From NCBI RefSeq assembly GCF_018139145.2, contig NC_059471.1, positions 82,048,520 through 82,112,519 on the forward strand: a DNA stretch of 64,000 nucleotides, written 5' to 3'. Within the stretch, counting starts at the first letter, position 1, and every line of letters begins with the position of its first letter. Under the pieces are notes generated by a model. That model had not been told where the DNA came from, made no database searches, and saw nothing but the letters and a program-made list of their open reading frames with translations. Source of the DNA: Gymnogyps californianus. Lineage: Eukaryota; Chordata; Aves; Accipitriformes; Cathartidae. Below, piece by piece: positions 51,350 to 64,000 of this stretch. Position numbers and translations under genes: made by a program.

Positions 51350-54300
51350 CGTGTGGGGTGTTGCAGGGGGCTACAAAGTTTTCGGGAGCAATTGAAAAAG
51401 GAAGAAAAATCAAGGCAGATGTAGTCCCGAAAGAGCAGATAGAGAAGACAACTCCAGGCTAACCCATCCGCTAGTACATAGTTAATTTTTTAAACAGCTG
51501 TAGGAAAGTCTGTTTCTTTCTTCTTTTAAAAGGTCAAAAGTCCCCTCCAGTATAAGAGCGTAGAGAGGACTTGTTTCTACCTAGATACTGCGTCTTTTGT
51601 TGTTGAAGACAAAAACTGCAGCAAGGAGAATGGGTTTGGAGGGGTGAGAGAAGGGTTGGCATGAAGAAAAAGATGTTGACAGCATTTAAGGCTAACATAG
51701 TGACAAAGTCAAATTTTGCTTCAGTTTTAATCTTTGATAAGACGAGCAGTCCTGGCTGAATTTCAATACTAATTGGGAGTGTCTCTTTTGATCATCGTAC
51801 ACACACCAGACTCCACCAAAATCTTTAGAACTGCTTAACAAGACACAAAGATATTCAGATGTCTTTTGCAACCAATAATAAGGGTATATAAACAATCAGA
51901 TTTTTTAAGTGGAAAGGATGTTTTTCTGATACAGCAACTGTCAGGTGAAAACCTGTATCTCATAACACTTACTGACCTCTAATCTCCTTCTGCCTGACCA
52001 GGCTTCCCTCATCCCTGGTGGGAGCTGGGGTATGGAACAAAGCTGGGCTGGCTCCACCTGCTCTTTATTCCCTTGATCTTTGTAGATTTAAAAGGATTTT
52101 ATGGGGAGGAAGTTCTGGGTCTGGGGAAGGAAGAGGGAGGGGAGAGGACTTCTCTGCATGCTTTTGGAGGGCCGTGTGTTGGTTGATGTGCTGCTGTACA
52201 GTCGGCCCTAGTCTTGGTCTTTCAGCTGTGACTGTATTAACTGCACAACGTTAACTGTTTCTTTTTTCACTGGGAATCAAGGGAATGGGGAGAACTGAAT
52301 CCTTTTCTCTCATCCAAGGTATTCCTCTGAGTCAAGATCATGTACTCAGGCTTGGCAGATGCACTTGGATGTGTGCCCCTGCCTATTTGCTTGTAAGGCA
52401 TCCTATGCTTTCCTGGTTTGAGGGACATGGAGTGTATCTTTGTCCCCCAGCAGTAACAGAGACCAGCCCAAGAGCTGTAAACTACACCAGCAGTCTGTTA
52501 GGGGCTTACTATAAGCAGGTACCCCAGACATTGCAAGGGCACTGGTCACAACCTCCTTTCCTATCAGACAGCCCTGCAGGGCAGAGAGATATATCAGTAT
52601 ATATCCCAACTTAGATCTGGGATAAATTACCCCATTAATCAGCCCCTCTGGTGAGGCTTGTGGGAACAAGAGGCTTGAGAGCTGCCCCGCAGCACCCACT
52701 AGTGCCAGGGCCCAGGCTTCCCCGTGGGCACATGGGAGAGCTGCCACAGCAGCCGCCGTTCCCCTAGACTGAGGGTTAGCGCTTTGCTGGTGGCCATTTC
52801 ACACAAGGAAAAAGAAGCTGTATTTGAGAAAAAAGAAATTAATTTTGCTACCATACAGACTGTTCTTTCATTTACCTTAGGAAGCAATGGGAAAAGGAAC
52901 AAGACAGCACAAAACCCATCAGCTTCTCACAAGAATATTTACACTTCTCCTGCCATTATAAAAAGCAAAATAAAAACCTGTAAAGGGCACCATATAAAGA
53001 AAGACAACAAATAAGGGAAGTGTGGATACAAATCTTTGTAACAGTGGACAGTGTCCGTTTCTTATCATAATAATCTGTCTTTATTATTGTTATCAGTTTA
53101 GTCTCAGCTAAAATAAATCTTGAAGTATGCATTTATACTTGCACATAGGGCATGCTTTCACCCTCCCTCCATAACACAACAGACAAGGTCCATTCAAATG
53201 GCTACTGATGGTTGAAAATAGTAAGCCTAATGAGATGCGTAACAAGCTATTGGTACAAATGCAATTTTCTTTTGCAGTCATGTGGATATCCTACCAGAGT
53301 AGGTCAACTCCACTGTGTTTTGAAGTCCAGTGAAGAACAGGCGTGGGAGGTGAGGGTAGAGAAGATTCAGTAGGCTTTACCAACTCTTTTCATAACTCTT
53401 TTCATGAACATTTATATCACATACTGAAATGCCATCAAATAGACTTGCTTTTGACTCCTGTTCTGCAGTGCCTACACCTTTCAGGATGAAGTATCTTAAG
53501 ACGCTGAAGTGACTTTAATGTTCCACTTCATTCAGTTTGTTTTTTTGTTTGTTTTAAAGCTGAAAATTAGTATTTTCAAATGAATTGATCTAACATTCAT
53601 TGAGGTCACTGCTGGTAGGATAAATTCTGGCAGTAACATGGCTTTTTTTTCTCTTTCAATTCTAGGGTAAGTATTATTCATTTCATATGTGAACAGAAAC
53701 ACAGGAGCTGATTGACCTTCACATTAGGAGGTATATGTGATTTGTTAGCTGCCTGTGAAACCTTTGGCTCACTGACACTCCTGCTCCACTTGCACTGAAG
53801 CTTCCAGCAGATGTTTTTGATGGATTTCAGGGTGGCGGAGAAGCGGTTCAGTGAGCAGTGGAGCCAGTCTTATGCTTTGATTCACTGAAGATTTGTGTCT
53901 TGAGGTTGAGCCACCATGCGGACACTGGTTCAGCTTGGGTGGCTGTCGTTTCTCCGCCTCACTTCCTCTTTCCATGAATCGTGTTCAAACCAAACACCCT
54001 TGATTCTCCTGCTACTCTGTTAAATCTCCTCGAAATTGGCCAACAGCTTCACAAGCTATTAGGAATGACAGGTAGACATATAGATAGCAATGCTAGATAA
54101 GCCTTGTTAGGAAACCGTAGTAGATATGTACAGATCTCTCTAAACCAGATTACTTTCAGTTTCAGCATTTTATGTTGGTACTTGCTCTTCGGAGGGGAGG
54201 AGTATGATGTGTCCAGGTCAAGCCCTAAGAAGTGCTACGTACCTTCAAATCCTATTAAATTCCACATATAAACTCAGTGTTACTCTGCACCTTTCAGGCT

Positions 54301-57300
54301 CTGGCCAGGGGTTTGGATCTGGCTATGACTTTCTGCAGAATCGAGGCAGGTGCTTTAATAGCCATTATAAGTTAATTTGGGGGAGAAAAAACAACAACAA
54401 CCCCCCCCTTGATTAAACACCTCAGAACTGTAGTGACCCCAGCTATATTTTAAATGACATGCAGACTTGCACTTGGCAATAAGAACCTTCTAGAGCTCAT
54501 TTAGCCATTTCCTATCTCACTTTGGGGCAGATGCTATAAAATGCCTAAAGCAAAAAGGGCTTCACCTTGGGATGTTCTGTCATAATATGATGGGACTTGC
54601 GGTTGTGGCTGCAGGATGAGCACCATTTTATTTGGGGAGCAATAGAATGTGCATTCCTGAACCCCTCCAATAACGGTCCCTCACCTATCAGCAGCAACTG
54701 GCTACCTCACAGCTGGCTTGAAGCAGTGTTACTTGTGTAATTCTGTAAGGCCCTTGAGTTAGGGGGAAGGTGCCCGGGGCTGATGGGCCAAAGGAGGTCG
54801 GGAAAGCAAGGTGGGAGAGAGGGGGGCTTGTGGCGAGGGCGCTTGTGCCCCCTCCAAGGGGCTGCGGGGCTGCCTCTGCGGTGGCAGGCAGGGTGGGGCT
54901 CAGGCAAGGGCTCACGGAGGAAAGAGAGAAATTTTGGCTCAGCTGTGCCTGGGACTGGAGGGAAGAAGGCTGAGAGGCAGCATGGAGTGTTTGATGTTTT
55001 GATGCGCAGTATGTCGCTCTGCAGCTTCTGCTCCTCTAAAGCTGAAGGTCACCTTAGATTCAGGCTTGCTTTAGATTTGGGTCAATACAGGAATTGTCTC
55101 ATCTTTCCTTAGAGCATTGGTGGTTACATTAACCAGCTGGGGTTTTGTCTGAGAGGCTGCATTTTGCTACAAGCCCCAGCTTGTGCCGCAGAGATATTGA
55201 GCCTGGTTTGGAAGCTGCAGGAATGACGGTTACTCAGAAACCTGTGGCATTTGGGTTCTGGTACCACAGTTAGTGTGCTGATGTCCACTTCAGCCCCATG
55301 CAGTAATATCTTCTTTTTTAATGAAGAAGAGAGTTCTTGTGAGTTTGTGTGAGGCAGGCAGGGTGCTGTGGGAAGATGGCAGAAACAGACCTGCCAGCCT
55401 TTCCTATGGCCGGGTAGGTTGCTATGGTGTTTAGGACTAAGATGAAGCAGAGAAGGAGGAGCAGCTTTAAGGCTGCAAACTTTTATTGTTTAAAATCAGT
55501 TTAATAGCAAAGATAGCTGTACACAAGCCCTGGTATTCATGACTTATTATTTTTTACTAAGTTTGATATTACTAGCTTTTTAGAAAATAAATGCCCGAGA
55601 TACCTCCTGGTAGCTTCTGTCACAAATGTGTTTGAACAAGAGATTATTTTACTCTTTTAGCAGGAGAAAAAAAAATTCTAATTAATTTTACCTGTCAGCA
55701 AGCCAACCGTTAGTTCAGAATCCACTGAGAAGCTTTTGATTAACTAAAAATTGTCCTTTTATTAAGCAAATTAGAGCCATTCAAGCAGCACATGAGACAT
55801 TTGTAAAGCACTATTAGAAGTAACTTACTGAATGATTTTACAATAAGAAGTCGATTTGCCAGGAAGAGGAGACCATTTTAGTTTCAGTAGGATTGGGCAT
55901 AGTCAGAGGTGTAGCATCACAACATACAGTGAAGCTAAACAGCTGTACTGCTCAGGATGTTCCTAATTATTTATTTCCTGTATGAAAAATCTGCTTCTTG
56001 TACATTAACACTCAGGAATGTTAAAATATGACTTAAGAGTAAATAAGCTGAACTGCATTTAGTCACTGTGCCAGCACTCTCAATAAGAGTTGACCTTAAC
56101 TCAATTAAGCAGAAATTATTTTCAAAGTGATACAAACTAAGTGGTGTAGTAGAGGTAGCAAGCTATTAGACTGCAAATTATTACGTATGAGGGATCTGCA
56201 GTAATTGTCAATGATTCTTCATATATAGCAAATGTGAAGTCATTCAAGCTAGAGTGGTGCTAGGGCAGAGAGCACACACTGATGCTTATGTAGGAGTTGG
56301 CATGCAATAACATGTTACCTCAAAACTTGTAGTCCAAGCACTAAATCACTCTAAGACCTTTTTAATTCTATATGAGAGCATCTGCAAGATAATTTAATGA
56401 AGTTTATCTGCACTACCTTGAAAATGGATTGAGATTAACTCTGCTGACTGCTGTGCATAACCAGGCAGTGGTATGTGAGTGGTATTCTGGTAGCAGCCAA
56501 GGGACAGCTGAAATCTGTTCGGCCAGTTGCCTTAGGGATGTGCTGCGGTGCAGGGGATTCGGGGCCCCCTTGGGAAGGGAATTGCAGATGTGACTGAGTG
56601 GGAAGTGCCCTCTGGATGAAGAAATGGCACCAAGAAATGCCTCCGCTGTTGAACTTGTGGGTGTGAAGGAGCTGGGGACTACCAGCACTGGTGCAAGCTG
56701 GCAGCTCGTAACACCTGCCAGGGTGCAAATCCCCAACACCCAAATCAGGCTCCAAATGTCTCTGTTCCACATCTCATTGCAGTGGAAGGTGCCACCATGT
56801 CCAGCTCTGGATCTAATCTGGCAGTGCAGCTTTAACTCGTGTATGACATTTTCTGTGAGTAATGCAAAGGGCCTGGAAAACTTGTCTGAATCTCCCACTG
56901 ACTCCTTGGCATGCTTCCCACTTTCACTGTCTCATTTTACATTTCTGTGCTCGCTCATAATGAGCATTCACAGAACAACAATAAAGAGGAAATTTGGTGA
57001 AGAATAAAGGTAAATTTATTAAGACTAGCAAGTGTGGAGAAAGCTGATGTGTGCTGTCTATAATTTTGCCAATAACACTGTGACAGAAATAGCAGTTTAG
57101 GGTTTGCATTCAACTTATGCATCTGCATTTCTTCTCTGTTGCTTTGCAATCAGACTGACAGCCACTGTAGAGACCATCAGTGACAGCGATTACATTATGA
57201 CCTTTTAAAGCTTACTTTCAGAGTAAAGATTTTTATCCCATATTACCAATAATTGCTGACTGAGTTTAATACAATCCTCCCAGTGCACTAGAACTGCAGG

Positions 57301-60300
57301 GTTTGTGATTTCCGTGATTTAATGGATCAAGTGTCTTGGCCATGGGGGAGACAAACTATTGTAACAGAATCTTTGCCATTTGGTGAATTTCAAATTTCCT
57401 ACCGAGATGCTCCATATTTGCTGTATGCCTCTGCTGCCCCAGTCTTGCAAATGACATTACCGTGCTGTAGAGTATAGCCATGTAAGGGGTGTAGTCAGAG
57501 CCAAACTTCAAGGGTTTTTCAAAGCTTTGTGCTAATGAGACTCCAGTTTAGTTTTGTTTCCAACCAGTCCATGGGAGCAGAGAGCAAAAGGAGGTACGTT
57601 AATCCCATGTTTCAGCCCTCCATGGCATGCCCTTCCCTGGCAGCTGTATACTGCATGTGGCCCAACAGATGTTTCATGTGATGGAGGGAGAGGACATCTG
57701 CAAAAGCCATGACACAGTGATCTGTGTCTCTGTGCAAAAAATGCCTTTGTGCATACCTTGACCATTCATGTGCCTGACTTCAGTCATGTGTAATGTGTTA
57801 GTTTGGACCTGTGACACATGCGTATGCCAGACAAAATCTGTTGGGAACAAAATAAAAGCAGAATCAGGTCATCAGCTCTGTATAATCCAAGCAATTCCAG
57901 CATACCATTTTGGAAGGGGCACTGTCTAGAGAGACTGAATTGAGACATAGACCTGTGTCTTATATGTTTCCTGCTTTTTATTATAGGGGACACTAGCATT
58001 AATATGGCCCTAATAAACAATTTGCTTATAAACAACGAAAGATGCCACAGCAATAGCTGGACCATTTTCCCCGGGGAAATCCTGCCAACCTGAGAAACAC
58101 TTGGTAAGGCAGGCCTCGTACAGTGCCTGAGACATTTTGTGGCTACTGAACAGGAGAAATGGACACTTTGGCTCCTTCAGCAATGTGTTTCCTCCAGGGC
58201 TGCAGCTTAAAGAACCTAACACGTGCACATACACACACGTGTGCATGCACAGACCTGCATGCATAGGCGTGTGCACACGTACCCCATCACCCTTCCCCCT
58301 ACCCCAGTCAGCTCTCCTTTTGGGACAAAGCAAAGCTGGGGTATGGTGGAGTGGTCATTCCTGGTGCATACGCCAGGGGCAGGATGCCTTTGCTTTTGCT
58401 ATGTGCTGACCCAGAACAGGGTAAGAAAGGCCTCTACAACAAGGGGCAGCCAAAGCCACCTGGAAAAGATGCTGTGGTCATGCTAATACCTTGAGGAACC
58501 AGGATGAGCCAGTTTGTGTGAATTACAAAACAGACCTTCAGCGATTTTGAAATTCAGGTCAAATTTGGAAAACTTGGTTTTGTTACTTTAGGTTTTGCAT
58601 CCCCTGAACACAGGCCAAGATGGGCTGACTGGGAATGACTGATCTGCAAAGCCAGTGCGGGGTGACTTCCAGTGCTCAGTGCAACAAAAGCTGCTCTGAA
58701 CCCTTGTCCTGCTGTTTGTCTTTTGGATAAGGATGTCCAACCTTATGGTTGGTGGCAGTTTGTTTCCCCCATGAAGCAATTAGCTTACCAAACCTGTGCC
58801 AGAATTACCACTTCTAGGAGTCTTGTGGGGATGTGCTTTTTCACCTACTTAGTTCTTGGTCTTGGTTGATGGGACAGCTGACACTTTGCCAAACATGCCA
58901 GTGGTTTGCGGAGTAAGAAAGTGTTCACTGGGTTCTAGATGAGACTCCTGAGCTGAATCATGGGGTCACTAATAGTAACAGCTCCTCTTCACTAATTCCT
59001 GCTCTCGGAATCAAGGGAATGGCTCTGTATTAACAACCTGAAAGAGAAAGCCTTTACAGCCCATTCCTTATTGGTTTGCCGAACTAACCAGTTCCCCCAA
59101 ATGTTATTAATACCCCTACAGTGTAATTTCCTCATTAAACAGAGAACCAAATATTTTTCCACACCTCTGCTTCATAGAATCCTGTATAAACAAGCTGAGA
59201 AGTCTCATCTCTTAAATTTTCTAATGCAAGAAACTTCTGTCATTTTCTGGAACACTGAAATTGGGCTTTGACCATTAGATATAACAATTTTAATGCTTTT
59301 ATTGTACAGTCCTGGCATCCATCCTTTCCATGTATTGTCTAAAAGAGCATTAACTGGATGCATGGGAGTTACAAAACTAGTCAGCTAACATTCGAAGCAA
59401 ACATTTTAGCAGCACGCCCCCACAGTTTTCAGAGGCTGAACTTTTGTTTCAGCTGTGATGTTATACAATCCTATTTCCATGGCAAACTTACAGATACACA
59501 CTTGTCAAAATTCATGGTTTATTTAGCAAAACTGTCGAGGCACATATGTGCCATATGCATTCTCCCATTCTTTACAGATATGCTTTTTAAAATAGCAATT
59601 TCCTGCTGCAATTAAGTCTGTTGCTCGGACTTCAATAGATGTATTTGGCATTGAAAGGGAACCTGGCTTGGATCCCTATCACTAGGAAGAGCACTGGTCA
59701 AAAAACCCACATGTTCTTCTACTGTTCCATCCCCTGCCTATTACAGCCTTTTAAACATCCTCTGTTTTATTTGATATTTCTTTTTCCCACCCCAGTATTT
59801 ATCCTATATTCAGAAGGCACTCTTTCCCTGAAGAAAACTGTACCTAGTACTTGCACACACCTTAGTATGAAATATTTTGAGCACTGTCTACCCATAAGTC
59901 TCAAAGATCTGTGTCTGTTAACTGTCGTGGCATCTCCTTCATATAACCCAGGATAAGCACATGGGCAGTCTGAGGACGCAGCAAAGGAGATACCTGCTTC
60001 TTCCAGCACAGAGGTGTGGCAGGCAGACAGTGGGAGGTGGGATTTTGTGAGGGTAGGTGCAGACAGAGGTGTCGCCTCCTTGCTAGGTCTGGAGCGATGG
60101 AAAACAGCAACAGGCAATGGAAATCCTATGCTCAGGCCTTAGACTCCAGTTGAGTAGGATCTGGGAATCTGGTCAAAACACAGAAAACTTCACGGGCACT
60201 GAATTTTTTTGTGAGAAACTATATATATATAGTTTGGAAATGTTTTCAGTGTGGAGAAGAATCCCCCTCCTGCCTTTGTGTCACTCCTGTTTCTTTTTCC

Positions 60301-63300
60301 TCGTCCTCAACCCTCACCACTAGCTCCTGGCTCTTTGGTCTGGTCCCAGTCTCCTCGCCCAGCTAGGATGCATCCCACCCCATCCCAGCGCCCTGGTCCC
60401 GGTGCACTCACGCCTTTGCTCCCAGTTGGCTGCCACGCTGGTGTCCCCTCAGCACTGTGGTGCCATCCTTGTCCCTTGCCTTCTCCCATTCTGCTGTTCC
60501 AGCTCCTGACGTAGTACCAACCTCCCCTCCTCTCATCTTGGTACCTCTACCCCTCTTTCTCCCAGGCTGCTCACACTCTTCACTATTATTAATTATATTT
60601 GCAACCGTCCCTGGCCTCCAGGCTCAAATGTGTCTTGCTTCCTTTGCACATGGTGCCCTGAGACAAGATGGTAGTTGCCAAAATATGGCAAATATAGGCA
60701 AAGCTCCCTACTTCCCATCCCAGTGCCTGTACCCATGACACAGGGCAACATTGTGCCACGGAGCCCCTTGAAGGTGTCCTTCACACATATGCTGGGGTTT
60801 AGCGGCCTAGAAAGACAGCAGTGAGCCAGTGCAAATGGTAACTAGGTTCTAACAAGAGAAAGCACATTCTTACAAAGGATGATGTAAGGCTGCTTATTTG
60901 GAGGATTATTATCAACCAGACCTGCCTGTAACAATGAAGCCCAAGCAACAAACTAGCAAAAAAGCAAGGCGCAGAACTAAGGAGCCCCAGCTCTAATTTT
61001 CCTTGCTCTGATCACTAGGCTGACATAATCTTGGTTGATTGTGTAAAATGTCATTAAGAATGAGCGGTGAGCCTTTTCTACCTTTGCTGATCGCTCCTCC
61101 ACCCCCGACATTAATGCAATGCATGTTATCAAGCCATGACTTAACTCTGAGCCAGCCGAAAGCACAGCCACAGCAGAGCCAAAATGAATTTCGATGCCAG
61201 AAGAACAGAAGCAAAATCCTTTCCCTGTGCTTGTCCACGGTGTGGGGAGGCAGTTTTGCATGGTGGCAAAGCCGTTTGGTAGGGAGAGGAAGGAGAGAGA
61301 GGAGTAACATGAGGAGGGGGCTGTGCTTTGCTCTGCAGGAGGGATCACTGGCCAGAGCTGGGGGAGGGCAGCTGGGAGCTTGCAGGGGGATGCATGGGTC
61401 ACTAAATCACCCTAGCACAGCCTTCCCCTTCCCCGCTCTAGCTTATTCAGTTGTCTCTCACTAGTGGCAAACTGCCTGTCTTCACAAGAAGTCCCTCTCT
61501 ACGCAACAAGCACCACTTGGTCCTTCACCTTCCCAATTTTGCCACGTGAGAGACACCTGGGATGGCATAGGAGAAGGAGAGGGGCTGGTGGGGGAAACCC
61601 TGGCCAACTGGACTTTGATCTTTTTTTTAAAGAAAAAAATAAAAATTATCTAGCTATGGTGAGAGTGTGCAGAAAGCCGTGGTAGGAGAAAAGCCCCAGA
61701 GGGAGCATTTGAAGCCTGAGTGGGTCAGTCCATATTATTCAGTATAAACACCTCACTACATGTTAAAGCAATGAGTGACTTTGGGTACCACCAGACTGCC
61801 AGCTCAGACTATTGAGGTTAGACTCCTGGACTAGGAAGTGAGAGAGCAGACGCTTAATTTGCTGGACTGATATACAGGAAAATGAAGAGACCTACCTGAA
61901 TTAGACAGATTGCAGCTTTTTGCTGTACCACAGGTAACAATCAAGGTAGGATATATTTTAAAGTAGTCTATTTTAGGGCCAGCAGTTCTTTCTGTAGTAT
62001 CTTTGAACATTCCACATGCCATCAGTAGCAATATACAGAGCAACCTTCAAGCAACCTTAGCTTTGAATACTTTTCAAGGCTTAAAGGTTTTTTCCTAGTT
62101 TGTTTGTTTTGCTTTGTTTTTGGAGAGAGGGGAGAGAAGGAAAGGAACCGAATGTTAGTAAGATCATTTGGAAGTGAAAGAAATGTGCAGTTGTGAGGGT
62201 TGCCTGTGACAGAAAGGTTTCCTGAAAGGGCAAGCTGTTACAGCATTTCAGTAATTTGCCTGTTCCGTGAGGTTGTTAAATAACCAAATCCTTCAGCTGA
62301 AATTGCTCTGTCCCCACTCTTGTCTGTACCACTGTACAAGGTAAATGTAGCTGTTGTGGTGGTGGGTAGATGAAGTTTTCTATTTGACACAGCTGGAGCT
62401 TGATCCACTTACTTACTAGTAATAAATACTGAAGGATAAGCAGAAGCTAAGTTGGATAGAAACCAAAAGTATTTGCCAAGTGAAGTTCCTTAGTTTGTCC
62501 CAGAATAAATCAAAGGGCCTTCCGAGATAGCTGTCAGAGGTTCAGAATTAGACATATCCTTTCAGTGAAATGAACATAGATCGTTTCATAGATTTCCCCT
62601 TGCTTTAGAAGGTACGACCACAGCATCGAGGACACACAGTCAGTAACACTAGTCCCATTCTCCCATCACCGCTCTCTAGGGGAACAGGCACATTTATTAT
62701 TCCATTTCCACCTGCACCAACACCCTCATACTTCGTCATCTTCCCTTGTTTCTAGAAGCGTTATGTGCCACCTATAGAAGTATATAGCTCAAACAAGGTG
62801 TCATCTCTCTGGCTAGCTTTTCTGCTTTGCCTGCCTAGTTTTAGATGTCCAGAAACTTAACACTACATTAACACCTAAGAAGGCCTAGGCAGCGTTTACT
62901 TGAATTATTCATACAAAATACTGTCTAGTTCCTTCTTGAATTGATTTAATTTATTCCTCCCCTTGCTAAATGTAGAAAAAATACATGTATTCTACAAACA
63001 CTATTATTAAGTAGCTCAAGCTATTCCCTCTGATTGTGATTGCTTGAATATCAGACTTTTTTCCTTGGGAATTAGTAGTAGGTTACATGCACTTGGCCTG
63101 AGTCTTCATTGCTGTGCCCCCCAGACAGGACAAATGACTACATGTAGAAATAATGGCTTTATTCCCTGTTGTTTTAAGCACGTGTGTGAATCCAGTCCCT
63201 GGAAGCATGCTCCCAATTTGTGAGCAATCTGTTCATCCGTTCTTTCAAATACAGTACTTTTCTTCCAATGCCAAAATTTGAAATAACAGAATTGTCTCTT

Positions 63301-64000
63301 CTGCCTCTTTTCTTAGTCTTTTGCGCACATAGCCACCTATGCAATTATTTCATTAATAAAGACCTCTTTCCAGATAATGCATTGTTCCTCCTCACCTAAA
63401 AATGAATTGGAATTTCCTTTATTCCTGTCACATGGAGAGTAACTGGAAATACATGCATAAGTTTCAGCACTGAAATATGTACATGGGCAAGTTTAAATAG
63501 TCCTTTTCATGTCAAAGTTGTTGTGAGTCACCAATCTCCTTTACTGCAGGGACTGGCAAACTTACGAGAGCGTTATGTCAGATTTTCAGTTTCTTTACCA
63601 AATGAGCCCTTGTACCTTACAGGTCATCAAAACACCGGCAATAACTTCGTTAGTCATAAAAGACTTCCCTCCCTGAAGTGCTTACCATTTACATATCCGA
63701 GACCAGAACAGAGAACCTTGGCACAGAAACGGTAATGGAGGAAGTCTGAGAGGTGAAGCCAGATTTGTTGCATGACTAAATACATACTAAATAATAACTG
63801 AATACATGCTGAAATGAAAGTAGTTAACCTGAACAAGAAATATTTGCCTTATTCTTTTTCGTCCTTTTTTGTCTCCTTTTTTCAAAGCAGCCATTTATTT
63901 GTTAGAAGGACACAAGTACGTAGTTAAAGTAACTAAGAAAATGATGGAACCACTGAAAATACATGTTAACATTTATGAAACCATGTAAGTAAAAGTACCA
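51350..64000. other. Intergenic or first-intron DNA, no exon recognised
   Basis: No CR1 or LTR copies. There is a purine-rich GC patch at 54,750-54,935, a conserved-element-like AT-balanced block at 55,480-56,260, an alternating purine/pyrimidine tract at 58,219-58,282, a 20-bp AT palindrome at 60,216-60,235, and a C-rich patch at 60,250-60,560. If the exon at 51,033 is real, this is its first intron. Confidence 0.5.
58219..58282. repeat. Alternating purine/pyrimidine (CA/CG/TG) tract
   Basis: 58219-58251 (33 bases) and 58267-58282 (16 bases) alternate strictly between purine and pyrimidine, with many CA, TG and CG steps. This is the composition that favours left-handed Z-DNA. Confidence 0.8.

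Noticed and set aside
56413..56898. 161-codon minus-strand ORF
   Set aside because: A similar length frame overlaps it on the other strand, with no splice signals, no recognisable motif and a composition like chance ORFs.

Overview
The window is vertebrate, and specifically avian, nuclear DNA. It is AT-rich and intron-rich, with only short chance ORFs. It carries two 5'-truncated CR1-type LINE tails typical of birds and three solo LTRs of an avian ERVL-like endogenous retrovirus. The species cannot be fixed from the sequence. A bird other than chicken is my inference from the LTR family and from general divergence.

Left part (1-15.35 kb): the 3' half of MSL3 on the + strand. Seven exons encode the last 325 residues, which cover the MRG domain with its internal basic/Ser-Pro insert and the conserved C-terminus ending RAIY. 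All splice junctions are GT-AG and their phases join into one uninterrupted frame. The last intron is about 10.3 kb. The 3' UTR probably runs to the AATAAA at 15,327, although a second AATAAA lies 7 bases after the stop codon.

Middle (15.35-50.8 kb): mostly intergenic DNA. It holds three + strand solo LTRs, each flanked by a perfect 5-bp target duplication (24.13, 25.05 and 38.52 kb), and two minus-strand CR1 tails (29.7 and 31.8 kb). It also holds a small CpG cluster beside the first CR1, several hairpins and simple repeats, and blocks that look like conserved non-coding sequence. Two exon-like segments are worth testing: 20,635-20,800 (+) and 43,296-43,511 (-). The second has an acceptor, an open frame, a stop and a poly(A) signal, but I do not recognise the protein.

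Right part (50.8-64 kb): a CpG-enriched segment holds a plausible first coding exon (51,033-51,130, +), with a good start context and a GTGAGT donor. In other amniotes the gene downstream of MSL3 on the same strand is FRMPD4, so an upstream or alternative FRMPD4 first exon is one explanation, but the peptide is not one I can match. No other coding exon is recognised before the end of the window.

The only certain gene is MSL3, a subunit of the MSL histone H4K16 acetyltransferase complex. I did not find a demonstrably new biological system. The best leads are the two orphan exons and the CpG-rich candidate first exon.
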